In this document: positions 60,005 to 64,000 of the stretch, one piece after another
Layout of the letters: each line of letters starts with the position of its first letter
Numbering within the stretch: the stretch's first letter is position 1
DNA from: Streptomyces sp. LUP30
Lineage (GTDB): Bacteria; Actinomycetota; Actinomycetes; Streptomycetales; Streptomycetaceae
Reading direction: 5' to 3'
Length of the DNA: 64,000 nt
NCBI RefSeq assembly: GCF_001746365.1
Contig: NZ_MJAJ01000042.1
Location: forward strand, 1-64,000
Program-made: the position numbers and the translations under genes
The notes under the pieces: generated by a model
Told to the model about the DNA's origin: nothing
The model's database searches: none
What the model saw: only the letters and a program-made list of their open reading frames with translations

Positions 60005-60888
60005 CGCGCGCTCCGTCGTTGCAGGGGCAGGTACACCGCCATGACCAGGCCCGCGACCAGAACCATGTCGAGGCTGAGGGCGAGGGCCACGTTCTCCTGG
60101 CCGACGAGCACGTTGCCCGAGAGGGCGTCGGCGATCTGGAGGGTGACCAGCGGGATGGAGCTGCCCACCATGGCGGCCGCGGTGGCGTACGCGGCGAAGG
60201 CGCTGCCGAAGAGGAGCACCAGGCCGCCGAGCAGCGAGGGCAGCAGGACGGGCAGGGCGACGTGCCGCCAGTACTGGGCGGAGGTCGCGCCGTTGTTCTG
60301 CGCCGCCTCGCGCCACTGGGGGCGCAGCCCCTCCAGCGCGGGGGTGATGGTGAGCACCATCAGCGGGATCAGGAAGTACAGGTAGACGATCACCAGCCCC
60401 CAGAAGCTGTACAGGTCCCAGCCCTGGTCGGTGAGGCCGAACTGCCGGGTCAGCACACCGGCGTTGCCGAGCGTGGCGACGAAGGCGAACGCGAGCGGGA
60501 CGCCGCCGAAGTTGGCCAGCACGCCGGACGCGGTGAGCACGGCCTCGCGCAGTGCGCGGTGGCGCGAGGTCACCACGGCCTGGGCCAGCGGCAGCCCGAG
60601 CAGCGCTCCCAGTCCCGCGGAGACGGCCGACAGCTTCACGCTGCCGAGCAGGGCCGTCAGATACGCGCCGCGCAGCGAGGCGGTCAGGTTGCCGGCCGTG
60701 TACGAGGTGGCGCCGGTGGCCGGGTCCTTGACCGTGAACGCGCCGTCGAGCATGGCCATGGCGGGCAGCCCGAAGGCGAGCGCGGTGAAGGCGAGCAGCG
60801 GGACGACGGCGAGCCAGCCCAGGGACCGGCGCCGCCGCTGGAGCCCGGCGGCGGGCGCCGTGTCGACCCGTACGGCGGTGGAGGTCAT
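59992..60888 (-). CDS. ABC importer permease 1
   Basis: 298 aa from ATG 60888, overlapping the binding-protein stop by ATGA. Six membrane segments; the EAA loop reads RPQWREAAQNNGATSAQYWR followed by HVALPVLLPSLLGG. A basic leader (LQRRRRSLG) precedes TM1. PotB-like topology. Confidence 0.93.
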   Translation of the reverse strand: MTSTAVRVDTAPAAGLQRRRRSLGWLAVVPLLAFTALAFGLPAMAMLDGAFTVKDPATGATSYTAGNLTASLRGAYLTALLGSVKLSAVSAGLGALLGLPLAQAVVTSRHRALREAVLTASGVLANFGGVPLAFAFVATLGNAGVLTRQFGLTDQGWDLYSFWGLVIVYLYFLIPLMVLTITPALEGLRPQWREAAQNNGATSAQYWRHVALPVLLPSLLGGLVLLFGSAFAAYATAAAMVGSSIPLVTLQIADALSGNVLVGQENVALALSLDMVLVAGLVMAVYLPLQRRSARWLA

Positions 60889-62045
60889 CCGGAGACGGCC
60901 TTGGCCCAGCCCTGCCCGAGGACCGTCTTGGCCTTGCTCTGCTGGGCCTCGGTCGGGAAGGAGGGCGTGCCGGAGACCTCGGGCAGCTTGGCCGCGGCCG
61001 TCTTGTCGAGGGTGCCGGCCTTCTCCATGGCGGTCATCAGGACCGGTCGCGCGTAGCCCTTGAGCCACAGGTTCTGGCCCTCGGCGCTGTAGAGGTACTC
61101 CTGCCACAGGCGGGCGGCCGCCGGGTGCGGGGCGTCCTTGTTGATCGCCTGGGAGTAGTACTGGGAGAACTGGCCGTCGCGGGGCACCGCCACCTTCCAG
61201 TCGACGCCCTTGGAGCCGAACTCGTCGGCGTATCCGGCGTTGAGGTAGTCCCAGTCGATGCTGATGGGCGTCTCGCCCTTCTCGACGGTGGCCGGCGTCG
61301 ACTCGACGGGCGTGTAGTTGCCGTTCTTCTTCAGCTTGGCGAAGAAGTCGAGACCGGGCTGGATGTCGTCGAAGGAGCCACCGCTCGCGAGGGAGGCGGC
61401 ATAGACGCCGCCGAAGGCGGAACCCGACTTGGTGGGGTTGCCGTTGAGGGCGACCTGGCCCTTGTACTGCGGCTTGAGCAGGTCCGCGAAGGTCGTCGGA
61501 CAGACCTTCACGCGCTTGGCGTCGCAGCCTATGGAGATGTAGCCGCCGTAGTCGTTGTACCAGCGGGCCTGCGCGTCCTTCTGCCCCTCGGGGACGGAGG
61601 CGTACGAGGCCACCTTGTACGGCGCGAGCAGGCCCTGCTGGGCGGCGCTCAGCGCGAAGGAGCTGCCGAGGTCGAGGACGTCGGGTGCGCGGTCCTGGCC
61701 CTTGCGCGAGGTGACGGCGTTGATCTCGTCCTGGCTGGCGGCGTCGGGGTTCTCGACCGCGACCTTGACGCCGTACTTCTTCTCGAAGCCGTCGATCAGG
61801 GCGCCGTAGTTCGCCCAGTCGCGGGGCAGCGCGATGGCGTTCAGCGTGCCTTCCTTCCTGGCCGCCTTCACCAGGGCGTCGAGGCCGCCGAAGTCGGCGG
61901 CGGACGCGGCGGTGGCGGCGTTCTTGCCGTCGGCGGCGGCCGCGGTACCGGTGTCGGGGGCGGCGCCACAGGCGCTCAGGGCGAGTACGGCGACGGCGGC
62001 GAGGGCGCCGCCACGAACGGCGGTTCTCGGCAGGGGCACGGTCAC
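60885..62045 (-). CDS. ABC importer substrate-binding lipoprotein
   Basis: 386 aa from the first GTG (62045), which has GGAG 6 nt upstream. The signal peptide ends in the lipobox LSAC (residues 23-26), so it is lipid-anchored outside the membrane. The mature protein has the family-1/6 solute-binding fold (ALVKAARKEGTLNAIALPRD, WYNDYGGYISIGCDAKRVKV, TPISIDWDYLNAGYADEFGS). The family includes binding proteins for iron, polyamines and aminoethylphosphonate; the residues do not settle which. First gene of the operon, divergent from the HutC regulator. Confidence 0.93.
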   Translation of the reverse strand: MTVPLPRTAVRGGALAAVAVLALSACGAAPDTGTAAAADGKNAATAASAADFGGLDALVKAARKEGTLNAIALPRDWANYGALIDGFEKKYGVKVAVENPDAASQDEINAVTSRKGQDRAPDVLDLGSSFALSAAQQGLLAPYKVASYASVPEGQKDAQARWYNDYGGYISIGCDAKRVKVCPTTFADLLKPQYKGQVALNGNPTKSGSAFGGVYAASLASGGSFDDIQPGLDFFAKLKKNGNYTPVESTPATVEKGETPISIDWDYLNAGYADEFGSKGVDWKVAVPRDGQFSQYYSQAINKDAPHPAAARLWQEYLYSAEGQNLWLKGYARPVLMTAMEKAGTLDKTAAAKLPEVSGTPSFPTEAQQSKAKTVLGQGWAKAVSG

Positions 62046-62087
62046 GGCTTCTCCAGGGGACGCGCTGGAATGCAGGAGGCGGGGATT

Positions 62088-62103
62088 ACTTGTCTGAACA
62101 AGT
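62088..62103. promoter_or_regulatory. Candidate HutC-type operator
   Basis: ACTTGT-CTGA-ACAAGT is a perfect 6-4-6 dyad in the 211-bp gap between the ABC operon and the divergent GntR/UTRA gene, 43 bp before the binding-protein start. GntR/HutC regulators bind dyads of this size; the link is inferred from position. Confidence 0.55.
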
Positions 62104-62256
62104 TGGCCCCAGTACGCACGCCGTCGATGTCCCCTTCGTGAACACTGGCGAAACCCTGAGCCCCTGTTTCCCGCACAGTTGTGGTCGTCGCCGAACGGCG
62201 CCCGGGGTGGACTACGCTGGTCAGAGTGTGCACAGCAGTCGACACAGAGGGGAATC

Positions 62257-62997
62257 ATGGCCGCGCGACACGAGGAGATCGCCGACGAGCTGCGCCGGGC
62301 GATCGATCGCGAGGAGTACGCGGTCGGCGCGCGACTGCCCGCAGAGACCGACCTGGCCGCCCGGTACGGCGTCTCGCGCGGCACGGTCCGCCAGGCCGTC
62401 GCGGCGCTGACCGCCGAGGGGCTCATCGGCTCCCGCCAGGGAGCCCGCCGCGTGGTCCTGGCGAGCCGTCGCAGCCAGAGCTTCGCCGAGCTGCGCAGCT
62501 TCGCCCAGTGGGCGCGCGCGATGGGACGGCGGGCGACCGGCCGGGTCGTCCGGCAGGACTACCGCCCGGCCGGCGCGGAGGACGCCGTACGCCTCCAACT
62601 CCGTGAGGGGACACCGGTGTTGCACGTGCTGCGGCTGCGCGGTCTGGACGGTGAGCCGGTGCTCCTGGAGCGGACCGTGTACGCGGACTGGATCTCCCCG
62701 GCCGTCGAGTCGATCGAGCCGGACTGCCCCTCGGTGACCCAGCGCCTCCTCGACGACAGCGGCCTCGTCTTCGCCTACGGCGAGCACGTCATCGACGCGG
62801 TGGCCGCGGGCGCCCAGGACGCCGGGCTGCTCGGCGTACGCCGTACGAGCCCCCTGCTGCGCGTCCGCCGGGTGACCACGACCCACGAGGGCCGCCCGGT
62901 GGAGTGGTCGGACGACCGCTACCGCTCCGACGCGGTCAGCTTCAGCGTGCACAACTCGATAGGGAACAACGCGCTGGCCCGGAAGACGGCCGAGTAG
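62257..62997 (+). CDS. GntR-family regulator, HutC/UTRA subfamily
   Basis: 246 aa from ATG 62257 with GAGGGG upstream. N-terminal winged helix: EEIADELRRAIDREEYAVGA, AARYGVSRGTVRQAVAALTA. The UTRA ligand domain starts near residue 75: SFAELRSFAQWARAMGRRAT, LQLREGTPVLHVLRLRGLDG, and ends PVEWSDDRYRSDAVSFSVHN. UTRA regulators (PhnF, HutC, DasR) sense small phosphorylated or amino compounds. Divergent to the ABC operon, it probably represses it until its substrate appears. Confidence 0.94.
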   Translation: MAARHEEIADELRRAIDREEYAVGARLPAETDLAARYGVSRGTVRQAVAALTAEGLIGSRQGARRVVLASRRSQSFAELRSFAQWARAMGRRATGRVVRQDYRPAGAEDAVRLQLREGTPVLHVLRLRGLDGEPVLLERTVYADWISPAVESIEPDCPSVTQRLLDDSGLVFAYGEHVIDAVAAGAQDAGLLGVRRTSPLLRVRRVTTTHEGRPVEWSDDRYRSDAVSFSVHNSIGNNALARKTAE

Positions 62998-63054
62998 GAC
63001 GTCGGCCGGCCCGGGCCGGCCGCGGGGCGCACGGGCGGGGGCGGGTGACTCCGC

Positions 63055-63507
63055 TCAGGTGGGCGAGCCCGAGGAGAAGCGGCGCAGGAGCGGGGACAGC
63101 ACCAGGACCGACTTCGTGCGTTCCACGAAGGGCTCCCCCGCGATCCGTTCCAGGACGCGTTCGAAGTGGCGCATGTCCGCGGCGAAGACCTGGGCGACGG
63201 CGTCCGCCTCACCGGTGACGGTGGACGCCGCCACGACCTCCTGGTAGCGCTCCAGGCCCCGCTGGATGGTCTCGGGGGAGGTGTTGCGCCGGCAGTAGAT
63301 CTCGACGAACCCCTCGGTCTCCCAGCCGAGGGCCGCCGGGTCGACCCGTACGGTGAAGCCGGTGATGGCTCCGGTGGCCCGCAGCCGGTCCACGCGCCGT
63401 TTCACGGCGGGCGCGGACAGGCCGACCAGGTGCCCGATGTCCGCGTAGGAGCGGCGGGCGTCCTCGGCGAGGGCGTGCACGATGCGTTCGTCGAGATCGT
63501 TCAGCAC
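63055..63507 (-). CDS. Lrp/AsnC family regulator
   Basis: 150 aa. Helix-turn-helix: ARRSYADIGHLVGLSAPAVK followed by RRVDRLRATGAITGF. The RAM domain has VDPAALGWETEGFVEIYCRR and ASTVTGEADAVAQVFAADMR. It lies 10 bp downstream of the amino-acid permease gene on the same strand, so an amino acid carried by that permease is a likely effector. Confidence 0.93.
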   Translation of the reverse strand: MLNDLDERIVHALAEDARRSYADIGHLVGLSAPAVKRRVDRLRATGAITGFTVRVDPAALGWETEGFVEIYCRRNTSPETIQRGLERYQEVVAASTVTGEADAVAQVFAADMRHFERVLERIAGEPFVERTKSVLVLSPLLRRFSSGSPT

Positions 63508-63517
63508 AGTGGGTCGA

Positions 63518-64000
63518 TCACTTCTCAGATGGTGCGGGTGACGCGAGTCGGGAGCGGCGGTGGCCGTAGAGGAAGTAGAACACGAGCCCGACCGCCATCC
63601 AGACTCCGAAGACCACCCAGGTGACGGCCGACAGGCTGCCCATCATCCACACGCAGAGGGCGAAGCCCACGCCCGGCAGGACCGGGGAGAGCGGCACGCG
63701 GAAGGTGCGGGGCATCTCGGGACGGGTCCGGCGCAGCACCACGACGGCGATGTTGACCAGCCCGAACGCGAACAGCGTGCCGATGCTGGTGGCGTCCGCC
63801 AGCTGGCCCAACGGGATCGCGGCGGCCAGGACACCGCAGAAGAGGGACACGATGACCGTGTTGGCGCGCGGCGTGCCGGTCTTCGGGTGGACCTTGGAGA
63901 ACACCGGGGGCACCAGGCCGTCCCGGGACATCGCGAAGAGGATGCGGGTCTGGCCGTACAGCACGGTCAGGACGACGCTCGCGATGGCGATGACCGCGCA
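63518..64000 (-). CDS. APC-family amino-acid permease, N-terminus beyond window
   Basis: 161 C-terminal codons, open to the right edge; the start lies outside. AVIAIASVVLTVLYGQTRIL and FAMSRDGLVPPVFSKVHPKT match the YfnA/cationic amino-acid transporter group. NTVIVSLFCGVLAAAIPLGQ, ATSIGTLFAFGLVNIAVVVL and two final membrane segments follow. It imports an amino acid, type not resolvable from this part. Likely co-transcribed with the Lrp gene. Confidence 0.9.
   Translation of the reverse strand, partial: CAVIAIASVVLTVLYGQTRILFAMSRDGLVPPVFSKVHPKTGTPRANTVIVSLFCGVLAAAIPLGQLADATSIGTLFAFGLVNIAVVVLRRTRPEMPRTFRVPLSPVLPGVGFALCVWMMGSLSAVTWVVFGVWMAVGLVFYFLYGHRRSRLASPAPSEK

Noticed and set aside
58082..60385. 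767-codon plus-strand frame opposite the ABC genes
   Set aside because: Gln/His/Arg-rich antisense shadow; ABC ATPase and permease motifs lie on the minus strand.

Overview
The window is a piece of a Streptomyces-type chromosome. It is very GC-rich with strong third-position GC bias, genes are joined by ATGA/GTGA overlaps, GTG starts are common, and it carries RbpA, a sigma-R promoter and DasR-type operators. From rbpA to the riboflavin genes the order matches what I remember of the S. coelicolor SCO1415-SCO1444 region. That is recall, not a database comparison.

Left part (1-5.3 kb, minus strand): a three-gene SMC-type operon (kleisin-like, KITE/MukE-like, SbcC/MukB-like ATPase cut by the window edge), resembling MukBEF/MksBEF/Wadjet. 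5.5-10.8 kb: a divergent FCD-type GntR regulator facing a coupled operon of an MFS carrier, a D-glutamate-cyclase/DUF1445 protein and 5-oxoprolinase PxpABC. 10.9-16.6 kb (minus): two GT4 glycosyltransferases coupled to a frame-disrupted SGNH hydrolase, then a HEAT-repeat and an ankyrin protein. 16.9-19.1 kb: a 64-aa membrane protein and a FtsK-like protein with a degenerate P-loop.

Middle (19-32 kb): a MocR regulator, a YczE-like membrane protein, a glycerophosphodiesterase, an MFS protein, and rbpA behind an exact sigma-R promoter and in front of a 25-bp perfect hairpin. A ~700-bp repeat tract, fxsA, ppm, an amidohydrolase and an Lrp regulator follow, then small conserved proteins and a GH18 chitinase behind a double DasR-type operator. 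32-41 kb: a TetR regulator, a 46-aa membrane protein, a Tat-exported C39-like peptidase, a kinase, a candidate small RNA, an EccA-like AAA+ protein, two CorC/HlyC transporters and a PH-domain protein.

Right part (41-64 kb): hisG, hisE, ribH, ribAB, ribM and ribE downstream of an FMN riboswitch. Next comes a chitinase-type promoter that has no chitinase behind it, only a hairpin and a decayed SigJ-like sigma-factor pseudogene coupled to an intact SDR gene. A ROK regulator and an MFS gene diverge across a palindromic operator. Then come a thioesterase, an NCS2 permease, a DUF5995 protein, the lysine-to-5-aminovalerate pair davA/davB and an MFS gene with an odd start. A complete ABC importer operon follows, ending in an unusual HAD phosphatase-EEP hydrolase fusion, with a divergent HutC-type regulator. 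An Lrp regulator and an amino-acid permease cut by the right edge close the window.

The least routine items are the HAD-EEP fusion transport operon, the SMC operon at the left edge, the orphan DasR promoter/chitinase scar, and the DUF1445-PxpABC operon. I see no tRNA, rRNA, CRISPR array or intact insertion sequence.
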